Below are positions 36,090 through 46,000 of a DNA stretch of 64,000 nt, piece by piece (position 1 is the first letter of the stretch; the number at the start of each line of letters is the position of its first letter). The notes beneath the pieces are model-generated. The model was not told where the DNA came from, searched no databases, and was given only the letters and a program-made list of their open reading frames with translations. Location of the stretch: the NCBI GenBank assembly GCA_964480365.1, contig CAYZPM010000004.1, forward strand, positions 62,001-126,000, given 5' to 3'. The DNA is from CAIQPV01 sp964480365 (lineage in GTDB: Bacteria > Pseudomonadota > Gammaproteobacteria > Burkholderiales > Gallionellaceae). The translations under genes and the position numbers were made by a program.

Positions 36090-36294
36090 AAAACACAATA
36101 GTTTGATTCCATTGCAGTGTCCGACATGTGGTTCTACTCAGTTCGAGCATTCGGATGAGTCAGCGCTTGCAATGTGCGCTTCCTGTGGTCGAGAACTTAC
36201 CCGAGATGAGTTGATTCGCGAGAAAGACAATAACATTCAAGAGCACGCAGAGGATATGGGAAGCAAGCCGTTCAAGACCTTGGGCAGTAATTAA
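36079..36294 (+). CDS. Small zinc-ribbon protein
   Basis: A 71-residue protein with two knuckles, CPTCGSTQF and CASCGRELT, separated by ~17 residues, predicting one zinc site. An acidic helical tail (ELIREKDNNIQEHAEDMG) follows. It resembles small putative zinc-binding proteins of the ECs_2282 type; that match is from memory and tentative. ATG 36079 overlaps the yggL-like gene by 11 bp. An in-frame ATG at 36034 would read through that gene. Confidence 0.65.
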   Translation: MEAEKHNSLIPLQCPTCGSTQFEHSDESALAMCASCGRELTRDELIREKDNNIQEHAEDMGSKPFKTLGSN

Positions 36295-36389
36295 AGAAGT
36301 CCCTTCGGGATGAATTCAAGGACAATAAATTCATCAAGGCCAAGTAATGATCATCTTCCTTACACCCTCGTTATCCTTGCAGGACTAGC

Positions 36390-36447
36390 TTTTAATTGTT
36401 AGCTGCGCGAATAAACCCTCGCGCAGTCCCTTTGTTTTGCGTTGGGG
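36390..36447 (+). other. Degenerate attC at the end of the array
   Basis: It shares the CTGCGCGAATA...CTCGCGCAG terminal hairpin with attC 1 and 2 (36403-36426) and ends GTTGGGG (36441-36447), one base off consensus. The left box is GTTAGCT rather than RYYYAAC. Probably a decayed terminal attC. Confidence 0.55.
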
Positions 36448-36580
36448 CTATAAAAAACCCTTTTCACATCAAATCCCTCCCGTAGCGTCTCTTTCCCTGC
36501 ATCAATTTCTGGCCGCAAATTTTTTCTGTAACGAGTACGACTCAACTTCATCGCTTGAAACGTCAGTCTTAGGATGCCAA

Positions 36581-36644
36581 CTGGTTAGCTTTGCATAGCC
36601 ATTCCACTAGGTTGTCAAAAAACGACAACCAAGTGGCTGGTTAT
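36581..36644 (-). repeat. Hairpin repeat family, copy E (reverse orientation)
   Basis: On the minus strand: ATAACCAGCCACTTGGTTGTC, GTTTTTT loop, GACAACCTAGTG, then GAATGGCTATGC. Perfect stems GGTTGTC/GACAACC and CACT/AGTG. It lies between the integron end and the signalling locus. Confidence 0.7.
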
Positions 36645-36759
36645 GTGCGGCACCGTACTGAGAACGGCAGACTTAATCCTCATGATGAAACATGGCGGCT
36701 CAGAATTCATCCACTGATTCAATTTATCCCACCATGCAGATAATACAGGTTCGAATTTA

Positions 36760-39420
36760 ATGATTAATGCATCCGACATTCTTAACGCGAACGTGCTGAT
36801 CGTCGACGATATGGAAGCTAATGTGCAGCTTTTGGAAAAAATTCTGCGCGGAGCGGGTTATGTTTCTATCTCGACAACGATGAATTCTGGCGAGGTCTGC
36901 GAGCTTCACCTCAAGAACAAATATGACTTGATTCTGCTCGATCTTCAGATGCCCGGCATGGACGGATTTCAGGTGATGGAAGGACTGAAGGAAATTGAAC
37001 CGGATGACTACCTTCCGGTCATCGTGATCACCGCGCAGCCGGATTACAAACTGCGTGCGCTTGAAGCAGGCGCGATGGATTTCGTGAGCAAGCCATTCGA
37101 TGTTCTTGAAGTGAAAACGCGTATTCACAATATGCTTGAAGTACGACTGTTGTACAAAGAGCATAATCGCTTGGGCCAGGTGTTGCAGGATAGGAACACT
37201 GAGCTGGAGAGTGCCAAGATCGTGGCTGAAAAAGCCAACCTCGCCAAATCGGATTTCCTCTCCAATATGAGCCACGAGATCCGCACACCGATGAACGCCA
37301 TCATCGGCATGTCCTACTTGGCGCTGAAGACAGAACTGACGCCGCGTCAGCGCGACTACATCAAGAAGATCAAGGGTTCCGGCCAACATCTGCTCGGCAT
37401 CATTAACGATATTCTCGACCTCTCGAAAATCGAGGCGGGCAAGCTGACGGTCGAGCACACCGAGTTCGAACTGGAAAAAGTGCTCGACAATGTTGCCAAC
37501 CTTCTCGCCGAGAAGACCTCCACCAAGGGGTTGGAGCTGGTCTTCGACGTAGATAAGAATGTACCGCCAAATCTGATCGGCGATCCGCTGCGGCTGGGGC
37601 AGATTTTTATCAACTACAGCAACAATGCCGTCAAGTTCACCGAGCAGGGCGAGATCGACATCGTCATCCGTCTCAAGGAGCAGACCGACAAGGATGTGCT
37701 GATCTACTGCGCCGTGCGCGATACAGGCATCGGCCTGACGGAGGAGCAGATGGGACGGTTGTTCCAGAGCTTTTCGCAAGCCGATACCTCGACCACCCGC
37801 AAATTTGGCGGCACCGGCCTCGGTCTGGTCATTTCCAAGAAGCTGGCCGAACTGATGGGCGGAGAGGTTGGCGTAGTCAGCGAACCCGGCAAAGGCAGCA
37901 CTTTCTGGTTCACTGCTCGCCTCGGCAGGGGCGTCGGTCAGCAGAGCAGGCTGGCGCTGGCGGGCGACCTGCAGGGCAAGCGCGTGCTGGTGGTAGACGA
38001 CAACGTGAATGCCCGCCTGGTGCTGGGCGACATGCTCGGCAGCATGAGCTTCAAGGTCGACCAGGCCGAGTCGGGCACAGCGGCCATCGGCACCGTGGAT
38101 CGAGCAGAGGCAGAGGGCACTCCCTACGAAATCGTATTTATCGATTGGCAAATGCCGGGGATGAATGGCATCGAGACGGCCAAGCGGCTAAGGGAGCTTC
38201 CGCTCAGCCGCATGCCGCACATGATGATGGTGACCGCTTATGGCCGCGAGGAAGTCATTAAGGGCGCAGAGGAATCTGGCTTCGAGGATGTGCTGATCAA
38301 GCCGGTCAATGCCTCGGTGCTGTTCGACAGCGTGGTACGCATTCTTGGGGGCGTCGTCGATGGCGCGCGCACCACTGTGGACGAGCCCACCAGCACCTTC
38401 GAGCAACTCGTCACCATTAAGGGCGCTCGCATTCTGCTTGTGGAGGACAACGATCTCAATCAGGAAGTGGCAACCGAACTACTGCGCGATGCCGGCTTCG
38501 TCGTTGATTTGGCCGAAAATGGCCAGATTGCTCTGGAGAAGGTGAGGACTGCCGATTACGACATCGTGCTGATGGACATGCAGATGCCGGTGATGGACGG
38601 CGTGACGGCGACTCAGGAAATCCGCAAGGAAGAACGCTTCAAGGATCTTCCGGTGGTGGCGATGACCGCCAACGCCATGCAGGGCGACCGTGACCGCTGC
38701 ATGGCGGCGGGCATGAACGATCATGTCGTCAAGCCGATCGAACCCGAAGATTTGTGGAAGGCGCTGCTGAAATGGATCAAGCCACGGCATGCTGCGGCAG
38801 GGGTAAAGCCGCAATTGGCACAAGATACCGCCCTGCCCTTCGACATCAAGGGGCTGGACATGGTCAATGGCCTGCACCGCGTACTTGGCAAGAAACCACT
38901 CTATATATCGATGCTGCGCAAGTTTGTCTCTGGACAGAAATCCGCAACGGCGGAAATCCTCAAGGCGCTGGATAGCAATGACTGGGACGCTGCCGAACGG
39001 CTCGCCCACACGCTAAAGGGCGTTTCCGGCAATATCGGCGCAACCGGCTTGCAACAGTTGGCGGAAATAATTGAGGCAGCGATCAAGGGACACCGTCCGC
39101 GCGATGAACTCAATGGTCTGCTCAACGCACTAAAAAATTTGTTAAAAAATCTCATCGCACAACTTGAACAGAAGCTGCCTGAGGAACGAGGCAAGGCAGC
39201 TATCACGGTCGACCCTGGAAAACTCAAGTCGGTCTGTGACAAGCTGGTGGCCTTGCTCGCCGACGACGATGCGGAGGCGGGTGACGTGCTGGATGCGAAT
39301 GCGGATCTGCTAAACGCAGCCTTCCACAACCACTATCGCAAGATCGAAGACAGCATCCGTTCATTCGACTTCGAGGCGGCTCTCGTAGCGTTGAGAATCG
39401 CCACCGCAACATCTACTTGA
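36760..39420 (+). CDS. Hybrid sensor kinase: REC-HisKA-HATPase-REC-REC-HPt
   Basis: An 886-residue cytoplasmic phosphorelay protein without membrane segments. In order: REC1 (phospho-acceptor Asp61 in LLDLQMPGMDG), a coiled linker, HisKA (His172 in SHEIRTP), HATPase (~285-400), REC2 (Asp462 in FIDWQMPGMNG), REC3 (Asp606 in LMDMQMPVMDG) and HPt (His750 in ERLAHTLKG). A BarA/TorS-like cascade is implied, with the N-terminal REC as input rather than a sensory domain. It is the first of eight closely spaced + strand genes sharing receiver paralogues. The output partner is probably among them. Confidence 0.92.
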   Translation: MINASDILNANVLIVDDMEANVQLLEKILRGAGYVSISTTMNSGEVCELHLKNKYDLILLDLQMPGMDGFQVMEGLKEIEPDDYLPVIVITAQPDYKLRALEAGAMDFVSKPFDVLEVKTRIHNMLEVRLLYKEHNRLGQVLQDRNTELESAKIVAEKANLAKSDFLSNMSHEIRTPMNAIIGMSYLALKTELTPRQRDYIKKIKGSGQHLLGIINDILDLSKIEAGKLTVEHTEFELEKVLDNVANLLAEKTSTKGLELVFDVDKNVPPNLIGDPLRLGQIFINYSNNAVKFTEQGEIDIVIRLKEQTDKDVLIYCAVRDTGIGLTEEQMGRLFQSFSQADTSTTRKFGGTGLGLVISKKLAELMGGEVGVVSEPGKGSTFWFTARLGRGVGQQSRLALAGDLQGKRVLVVDDNVNARLVLGDMLGSMSFKVDQAESGTAAIGTVDRAEAEGTPYEIVFIDWQMPGMNGIETAKRLRELPLSRMPHMMMVTAYGREEVIKGAEESGFEDVLIKPVNASVLFDSVVRILGGVVDGARTTVDEPTSTFEQLVTIKGARILLVEDNDLNQEVATELLRDAGFVVDLAENGQIALEKVRTADYDIVLMDMQMPVMDGVTATQEIRKEERFKDLPVVAMTANAMQGDRDRCMAAGMNDHVVKPIEPEDLWKALLKWIKPRHAAAGVKPQLAQDTALPFDIKGLDMVNGLHRVLGKKPLYISMLRKFVSGQKSATAEILKALDSNDWDAAERLAHTLKGVSGNIGATGLQQLAEIIEAAIKGHRPRDELNGLLNALKNLLKNLIAQLEQKLPEERGKAAITVDPGKLKSVCDKLVALLADDDAEAGDVLDANADLLNAAFHNHYRKIEDSIRSFDFEAALVALRIATATST

Positions 39421-39431
39421 AAGGAATTCCC

Positions 39432-40073
39432 ATGGACGCACTCGGTTACACCAAAAAAGCCACGATACTGGTGGTCGACGATACGCCGGATAGTCTGGCC
39501 CTGATGAGCAACCTGTTCAAGGACGACTACAAGGTGAAAGTTGCCAACGGTGGCGAGGCGGCGCTGAAGATCGCGGCATCTGGCTTGCCACTTGATCTTA
39601 TCCTGCTCGACATCATGATGCCCGGCATGGACGGCTATGAAGTGTGCCAGCGACTCAAGCGCGATCCCAAAACAATGAATATTCCGGTGATCTTCGTCAC
39701 CGCCAAGATTGAAATGGAGGATGAGAAGAGGGGGTTGGAACTCGGCGCGATTGACTACATCACCAAGCCGATCAGCCCACCCATTGTCATGGCGCGAGTG
39801 AAGAACCATCTCGCCCTCAAAGCCATGGCTGACTTCCTGCGCGATCAAAACGATTGGGACACCGCAGAACGGCTCGCTTTCACACTAAAGGGCGTTTCCG
39901 GCAAAGTCAGCGTTACCGGCCTGCAACAGTTTGCGGACAAGCTCGATGTTGCGATCAAGGAACACCGTGCTCGCAAGCAGGCCGATGATGCGCCCGACGG
40001 GCTGACAACACCGCCTGACAATCTCATCGCACAGTTGGAACAGAAAATTCTGCAGGAACAAACGCAGCGTTAA
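39432..40073 (+). CDS. Response regulator fused to a degenerate HPt domain
   Basis: A 213-residue protein. REC (Asp60 in LLDIMMPGMDG) covers residues 1-125 and closely matches the HD-GYP regulator encoded next. From residue ~140 it switches to sequence homologous to the HPt of the upstream hybrid kinase (NDWDTAERLAFTLKGVSGK), but the phospho-accepting His is Phe150 and the end is divergent. It looks like a chimera formed by recombination between neighbours. AAGGAA precedes ATG 39432. It may sequester phosphoryl groups or compete for partners. Confidence 0.85.
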   Translation: MDALGYTKKATILVVDDTPDSLALMSNLFKDDYKVKVANGGEAALKIAASGLPLDLILLDIMMPGMDGYEVCQRLKRDPKTMNIPVIFVTAKIEMEDEKRGLELGAIDYITKPISPPIVMARVKNHLALKAMADFLRDQNDWDTAERLAFTLKGVSGKVSVTGLQQFADKLDVAIKEHRARKQADDAPDGLTTPPDNLIAQLEQKILQEQTQR

Positions 40074-40110
40074 GGCTCGCCACCGTATGTTATGCGCGAA
40101 AGGAATATCC

Positions 40111-41262
40111 ATGGACGAAATCGAATTGATCAAAAAGGCCACGGTACTTGTGGTCGACGATACGCCGGATAACCTGGCCCTGATGAACGGCCTGCTTAAG
40201 GACGACTACAAAGTAAAAATTGCTAATAGTGGGGAAAAAGCACTGAAGATCGCGACATCAGACTCGCCCCCAGACCTGATTCTGCTCGACATCATGATGC
40301 CAGGCATGGATGGCTATGACGTGTGCCAGCGGCTCAAACACAACCCCGAGACGATGAACATCCCGGTGATCTTCCTTACCGCCAAGACTGAAGCGGAGGA
40401 CGAAAAGAGAGGGTTGGAACTCGGCGCGGTCGACTACATCACCAAGCCAATCAGTCCACCCATTGTCATGGCGCGCGTGAAAAACCATCTGGCGCTCAAG
40501 GCCATGGCCGACTTCCTACGCAACCAAAACGACTTTCTTGAACTTGAGGTGGACAAGCGCACGCGCGAAGTGATGGCGATTCAGGACGTGACGATCCTCG
40601 TCATGGCCTCGCTGGCAGAGACGCGCGACTCTGACACCGGCAACCACATCCGCCGCACGCAATACTACGTCAAAGCGCTGGCAGAGAGACTGCGCGACCA
40701 TCCGCGCTTCGGCTGGTTCCTGACGGAACCCAACATCAACATGTTGTTCAAATCGGCGCCGCTGCACGACATCGGCAAGGTAGGCATTCCCGACCGCATC
40801 CTGTTGAAGCCGGGCCGCTTCGAACCCCATGAGTTCGAGATCATGAAGACGCACACCACCTTGGGGTACGACGCCATTGTGCACGCCGAGAAAGCACTTG
40901 GCACCAACGTCGATTTTCTTTCCTTCGCCAAGACCATCGCCCTCTCGCACCAGGAAAAGTGGGATGGCAGCGGCTATCCGCATGGACTCGCCGGCGACGA
41001 CATCCCGATTCCGGCGCGCCTGATGGCGGTGGCTGACGTTTACGATGCCCTGATCAGCCGCCGCGTGTACAAGGAAGGCATGCCACATGAAAAGGCGGTG
41101 CAGATCATGATCGAGGGTCGGGGCACGCATTTCGATGCCGACATGTTCGACGCCTTCGTCGATATTCAGGAAGAATTCCGCGCCATCGCCCGGCGTTTTG
41201 TTGATTCCGATGCGGACATGGACAGGAAGAAGGACTATCTGACGCAGACCGGCGTCGTATAA
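40111..41262 (+). CDS. REC-HD-GYP cyclic di-GMP phosphodiesterase
   Basis: A 383-residue response regulator. REC has Asp60; the HD-GYP domain covers residues ~155-360 with HD at 219-220 (APLHDIGKVGIP) and GYP at 288-290 (WDGSGYPHG). HD-GYP proteins hydrolyse c-di-GMP to GMP or pGpG, so phosphorylation should tune c-di-GMP breakdown. An AAAGGAA ribosome-binding site fixes ATG 40111; the ORF extends 8 codons upstream. REC and linker are nearly identical to those of the preceding gene up to residue ~140. Confidence 0.92.
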   Translation: MDEIELIKKATVLVVDDTPDNLALMNGLLKDDYKVKIANSGEKALKIATSDSPPDLILLDIMMPGMDGYDVCQRLKHNPETMNIPVIFLTAKTEAEDEKRGLELGAVDYITKPISPPIVMARVKNHLALKAMADFLRNQNDFLELEVDKRTREVMAIQDVTILVMASLAETRDSDTGNHIRRTQYYVKALAERLRDHPRFGWFLTEPNINMLFKSAPLHDIGKVGIPDRILLKPGRFEPHEFEIMKTHTTLGYDAIVHAEKALGTNVDFLSFAKTIALSHQEKWDGSGYPHGLAGDDIPIPARLMAVADVYDALISRRVYKEGMPHEKAVQIMIEGRGTHFDADMFDAFVDIQEEFRAIARRFVDSDADMDRKKDYLTQTGVV

Positions 41263-41279
41263 CACGCGAAAGACAGGAC

Positions 41280-42884
41280 ATGATCGACAAGCAGACAGTA
41301 TTTCTCGTCGTCGACGACTTTGAGGCCATGCGAAATGTTACATCGAGCCAACTACGTTCGATGGGGGCAAAAAACATCGTGACGGCCAACAACGGCGCCG
41401 AGGCTCTGCGTATGCTAAAAGATAAGCGCGTTGACATCGTGCTTTCCGACTGGAACATGCCGGTCATGACGGGACTCGAACTGCTCAAGGCGATACGCGC
41501 CGACGAGAGCCTGTCGCATCTGCCCTTCATCATGATTACCGCCGAAGCAGATCGGAGGCGCGTCGAGGATGCCATCACCAGCGGCGTGAGCGACCTGCTG
41601 GTCAAGCCTTATACCGCAGATCGTCTAGCCACGCGCGTTGAAAAAATGCTGACGTCGCGACTTCGATTAAGTTCGCCTGTTCGTGCGGGATCTGTTCCAG
41701 CACCTTGGGCCGTCACCGTCGAGACGGTCGCCAAAGATGCACAGAAATTGCTGCGTCCGACAATTCTTATTGTCGACGACACGCCAGACAATCTGCTCCT
41801 GCTCTCGCACCTGTTCGAGGGCGAATATCGTGTACGTATCGCGCATAACGGAGAGAAAGCTCTGGATATAAGTCAATCGAATAACCCTCCTGATCTGGTG
41901 CTGCTCGACATCATGATGCCAAACATGGATGGCTTTGAAGTGGCCCGGCGCATGCGCGAGCATCCAACGTCTGCCTCCATTCCCGTGATCTTTGTCACCG
42001 CCATGACCGGCGAAGACGCGCGACTCAAGGGTTTGGAACTGGGTGCGGTGGATTTCGTCACCAAACCCATCGATCCCGATGTGCTCAAGCTGCGTGTGCG
42101 AAATTTTATGCGCTACGTCGAAGTGCACAAGCAATTGCAGGCCGATTACGATGGCATGCTGGAGTTGGCGCGCCTGCGCGAGGATGTAGAACACATTACG
42201 CGCCATGACATGAAAGGATCACTGGCCGGTGTGATCGGGCTGGTGCAATCTCTGGCGGACGACGACTCGATGAACCACAAGCAAGTCAGGCAACTGTGCA
42301 TGGCCGAAGAAGCCGCGTTGCAGGTACTCGACATGATCAATCTGTCCTCGGAAATATTCAAGATCGAAACCGGACGCTTCAAGCTTGACGCCAAGCCGGT
42401 CAATATCGGCGACGTCCTGCGCCGCATTGTCAAAATTTTGCGCACGATTTTCGCCGAAAAGCACATCATTATCGCCATCGATACGGATATGCCGGTCGGA
42501 GAGGAGGTGCCGATTGCCTTGGGTGATGCCATGTTCTGCTATTCCTTGTTCCAGAACCTGATCAAGAATGCCTGCGAGGCGGCTCCCGAAAAGGGTCGAG
42601 TTGAGGTAACCCTGATTGATGAAACTCCACTGCGCATTGTGATTCAGAACAAGGGGACAGTTCCTGCCGAGATTCGCGAGCGCTTCTTCGAGAAGTTTGT
42701 CACATACGGTAAGAAAGGCGGAACAGGTCTTGGAACGTATTCAGCCAAAGTGTTCGCAGAGGCGCAAAACGGAACGATTTCGATGGCAGTTTCTGACCCT
42801 GAAAACCAGACCACGATCACCGTGACATTGCCCCGCTACTCTGAGGCTATATGTGTGGTAACGCACGGTGAACGGCAGAATTAA
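41280..42884 (+). CDS. REC-REC histidine kinase
   Basis: A 534-residue protein with two receivers, a CheY-like REC1 (Asp57 in LSDWNMPVMTG) and REC2 (Asp210 in LLDIMMPNMDG). A kinase core follows: His309 in TRHDMKGSL, N-box NLIKNACEAAP and G2 box GGTGLGTYSAK. There are no membrane segments. It starts 17 bp after the HD-GYP gene and probably shares its operon. The receivers may gate the kinase. Its last codons resemble a short sequence duplicated upstream of the locus (36650-36695). Confidence 0.9.
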   Translation: MIDKQTVFLVVDDFEAMRNVTSSQLRSMGAKNIVTANNGAEALRMLKDKRVDIVLSDWNMPVMTGLELLKAIRADESLSHLPFIMITAEADRRRVEDAITSGVSDLLVKPYTADRLATRVEKMLTSRLRLSSPVRAGSVPAPWAVTVETVAKDAQKLLRPTILIVDDTPDNLLLLSHLFEGEYRVRIAHNGEKALDISQSNNPPDLVLLDIMMPNMDGFEVARRMREHPTSASIPVIFVTAMTGEDARLKGLELGAVDFVTKPIDPDVLKLRVRNFMRYVEVHKQLQADYDGMLELARLREDVEHITRHDMKGSLAGVIGLVQSLADDDSMNHKQVRQLCMAEEAALQVLDMINLSSEIFKIETGRFKLDAKPVNIGDVLRRIVKILRTIFAEKHIIIAIDTDMPVGEEVPIALGDAMFCYSLFQNLIKNACEAAPEKGRVEVTLIDETPLRIVIQNKGTVPAEIRERFFEKFVTYGKKGGTGLGTYSAKVFAEAQNGTISMAVSDPENQTTITVTLPRYSEAICVVTHGERQN

Positions 42885-43060
42885 TCACCATGATGCAACA
42901 TGGCAGGAAAAAACCTCTGCCGGCTAAATGGACACAGCGAAAGGGTCGCTGCGCAACAGCGGGGATACCCTCAACGTATCCTTACACTGGTTAAAAGACG
43001 ACCCCACCCTACAGCGAGCTATGTCGCCAGACCATTTTACGATTTATACGAAGGCAAGCC

Positions 43061-46000
43061 ATGTTAATAGAAATTCGCGATCCCGCCATTCTCAACCCAG
43101 CCGCAGGCACGGCGGAAGATACGCTGCTCAAGGCGGGGGCTTTGCAGCGCGCGATTTTCAACAGCGCCAATTTCTCCAGTATCGCCACTGACGCGAAGGG
43201 CGTGATTCAAATTTTCAACGTCGGCGCGGAACGCATGCTGGGCTACACGGCGACCGACGTGATGAACAAAATCACCCCAGCCGAGATTTCCGATCCACAG
43301 GAAGTGATCGCGCGCGCTGAAGCCTTGAGCGTCGAACTCGGGACCCCGATTACACCCGGCTTCGAGGCCTTGGTGTTCAAGGCATCGCGCGGCATCGAAG
43401 ATATTTACGAGCTGACCTACATCCGCAAGGACGGCAGCCGCTTCCCGGCGGTGGTATCAGTAACCGCGCTGCGTGACAATCAAGATTCTATCATCGGCTA
43501 TCTGCTGATCGGTACGGACAACACCGCTCGCAAACAGGCGGAGGAAGCACTACTCAAGGCAGGAGCCTTGCAGAGCGCAATTTTCAACAGCGCCAATTTT
43601 TCGAGTATCGCCACTGACGCAAAAGGCGTGATTCAGATTTTCAATGTCGGCGCGGAACGCATGCTGGGCTACACTGCTGCCGACGTGATGAACAAGATCA
43701 CCCCGGCCGACATTTCCGATCCGCAGGAAGTGATCGCGCGCGCCAAGGCGTTGAGCGTCGAACTCGGAACCCCGATTACACCTGGCTTCGAGGCCTTGGT
43801 GTTCAAAGCATCACGCGGCATCGAAGATATTTACGAATTGACCTACATCCGCAAGGACGGCAGCCGTTTCCCGGCAGTCGTGTCGGTCACCGCGCTACGC
43901 GACGATCAAGACGCCATCATCGGTTATTTGCTGATCGGCACAGACAACACCGCGCGCAAACAGGCGGAAGAAGCGCTGCTCAAGGCGGGAGCTTTGCAGA
44001 AAGCAATTTTCGACAGCGCCAATTTTTCGAGTATCGCCACTGACGCGAAAGGCGTAATTCAGATTTTCAACGTGGGAGCCGAGCGCATGCTGGGCTACGC
44101 GGCGGCCGATGTGATGAACAAGATCACCCCGGCCGAGATTTCCGATCCACAGGAAGTAATCGCGCGCGCGAAAGCACTAAGCGCAGAACTCGAAACCCAG
44201 ATTGCGCCGGGCTTCGAGGCCTTGGTGTTCAAAGCATCACGCGGCATCGAAGATATTTACGAGCTGACCTACATCCGTAAGGATGGCAGCCGTTTCCCGG
44301 CAGTCGTGTCGGTCACGGCGCTACGCGACGATCAGGACTCCATCATCGGTTATTTGCTGATCGGTACCGACAACACCGCTCGCAAACAGGCGGAAGAGGC
44401 ACTGCTCAAGGCGGGAGCTTTGCAGAAAGCAATTTTCGACAGCGCCAATTTTTCGAGTATCGCCACTGACGCGAAAGGCGTAATTCAGATTTTCAACGTG
44501 GGAGCCGAGCGCATGCTGGGCTACGCGGCGGCCGACGTGATGAACAAGATCACCCCAGCCGAGATTTCCGATCCACAGGAAGTGATCGCACGCGCGGAAG
44601 CATTGAGCGTCGAGCTCGGAACCCCGATTACACCCGGCTTCGAGGCATTGGTGTTCAAGGCCTCGCGCGGCATCGAGGATATTTACGAATTAACCTACAT
44701 CCGCAAGGACGGTAGCCGCTTCCCGGCCATCGTTTCGGTCACCGCGCTGCGCGACGATGAAAACACCATCATCGGTTATCTGCTGATTGGTACGGACAAC
44801 ACCGCTCGCAAACAGGCGGAGGAAGCACTACTCAAGGCGGGAGCCTTGCAGAGCGCGATTTTCAACAGTGCCAACTTCTCCAGTATCGCGACGGACGCGA
44901 AGGGCGTGATTCAGATTTTCAACATTGGCGCGGAACGCATGCTGGGCTACGCGGCCGCCGACGTAATGAACAAGATTACCCCAGCCGAAATTTCTGATCC
45001 GCAGGAAGTAATCGCACGCGCGGAAGCGTTGAGCGTCGAACTCGGAACCCCGATTACACCGGGCTTCGAGGCATTGGTGTTCAAGGCCTCGCGCGGCATC
45101 GAAGATATTTACGAATTGACCTATATCCGCAAGGACGGCAGCCGCTTCCCGGCCATCGTGTCGGTCACTGCGCTACGCGACGATCAGGACGCCATCATCG
45201 GCTATCTGCTGATCGGTACGGACAACACCGCGCGCAAGCAGGCGGAAGAGGCACTGCTCAAGGCGGGTGCCTTGCAGAAAGCGATTTTTGACAGCGCCAA
45301 TTTTTCGAGTATCGCCACTGACGCGAAAGGCGTAATTCAGATTTTCAACGTGGGAGCCGAGCGCATGCTGGGCTACACAGCCGCCGACGTGATGAACAAG
45401 ATCACCCCAGCCGAGATTTCCGATCCGCAGGAAGTAATCGCGCGCGCGGAAGCCTTGAGCGTCGAACTCGGAACCCCGATTACACCGGGCTTCGAGGCCT
45501 TGGTGTTCAAGGCCTCGCGCGGCATCGAGGATATTTACGAATTGACCTACATCCGCAAGGACGGTAGCCGCTTCCCGGCCATCGTTTCGGTCACTGCGCT
45601 ACGCGACGATGAAAACACCATCATCGGCTATCTGCTGATCGGTACCGACAACACCGCGCGCAAACAGGCGGAGGAAGCACTACTCAAGGCGGGAGCCTTG
45701 CAGAGCGCGATTTTCAACAGTGCCAACTTCTCCAGTATCGCCACGGACGCGAAGGGCGTGATTCAGATTTTCAACGTCGGTGCGGAACGCATGCTGGGCT
45801 ACACAGCAGCCGACGTGATGAACAAGATCACCCCAGCTGATATTTCCGATCCGCAGGAAGTGATCGCGCGCGCCAAGGCGTTGAGCGTCGAACTCGGAAC
45901 CCCGATTACACCGGGCTTCGAGGCCTTGGTGTTCAAGGCCTCGCGCGGCATCGAGGATATTTACGAGTTGACATATATCCGTAAGGATGGCAGCCGCTTC

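Larger units (their letters stand above)
31829..36447 (+). mobile_element. Integron gene-cassette array
   Basis: Consecutive cassettes, each starting TTRRRY and ending in an attC site: cassette 1 31829-32280, 2 32281-32969, 3 32970-33584, 4 33585-34026. A fifth segment is disrupted by an IS1111-type element, and a last cassette starts at 35568. Genes in cassettes read in the + direction, away from intI. For cassettes 1-4 the start hexamer complements the 1R box of its own attC, which supports real cassette boundaries. The array end is degenerate near 36447. Confidence 0.88.
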
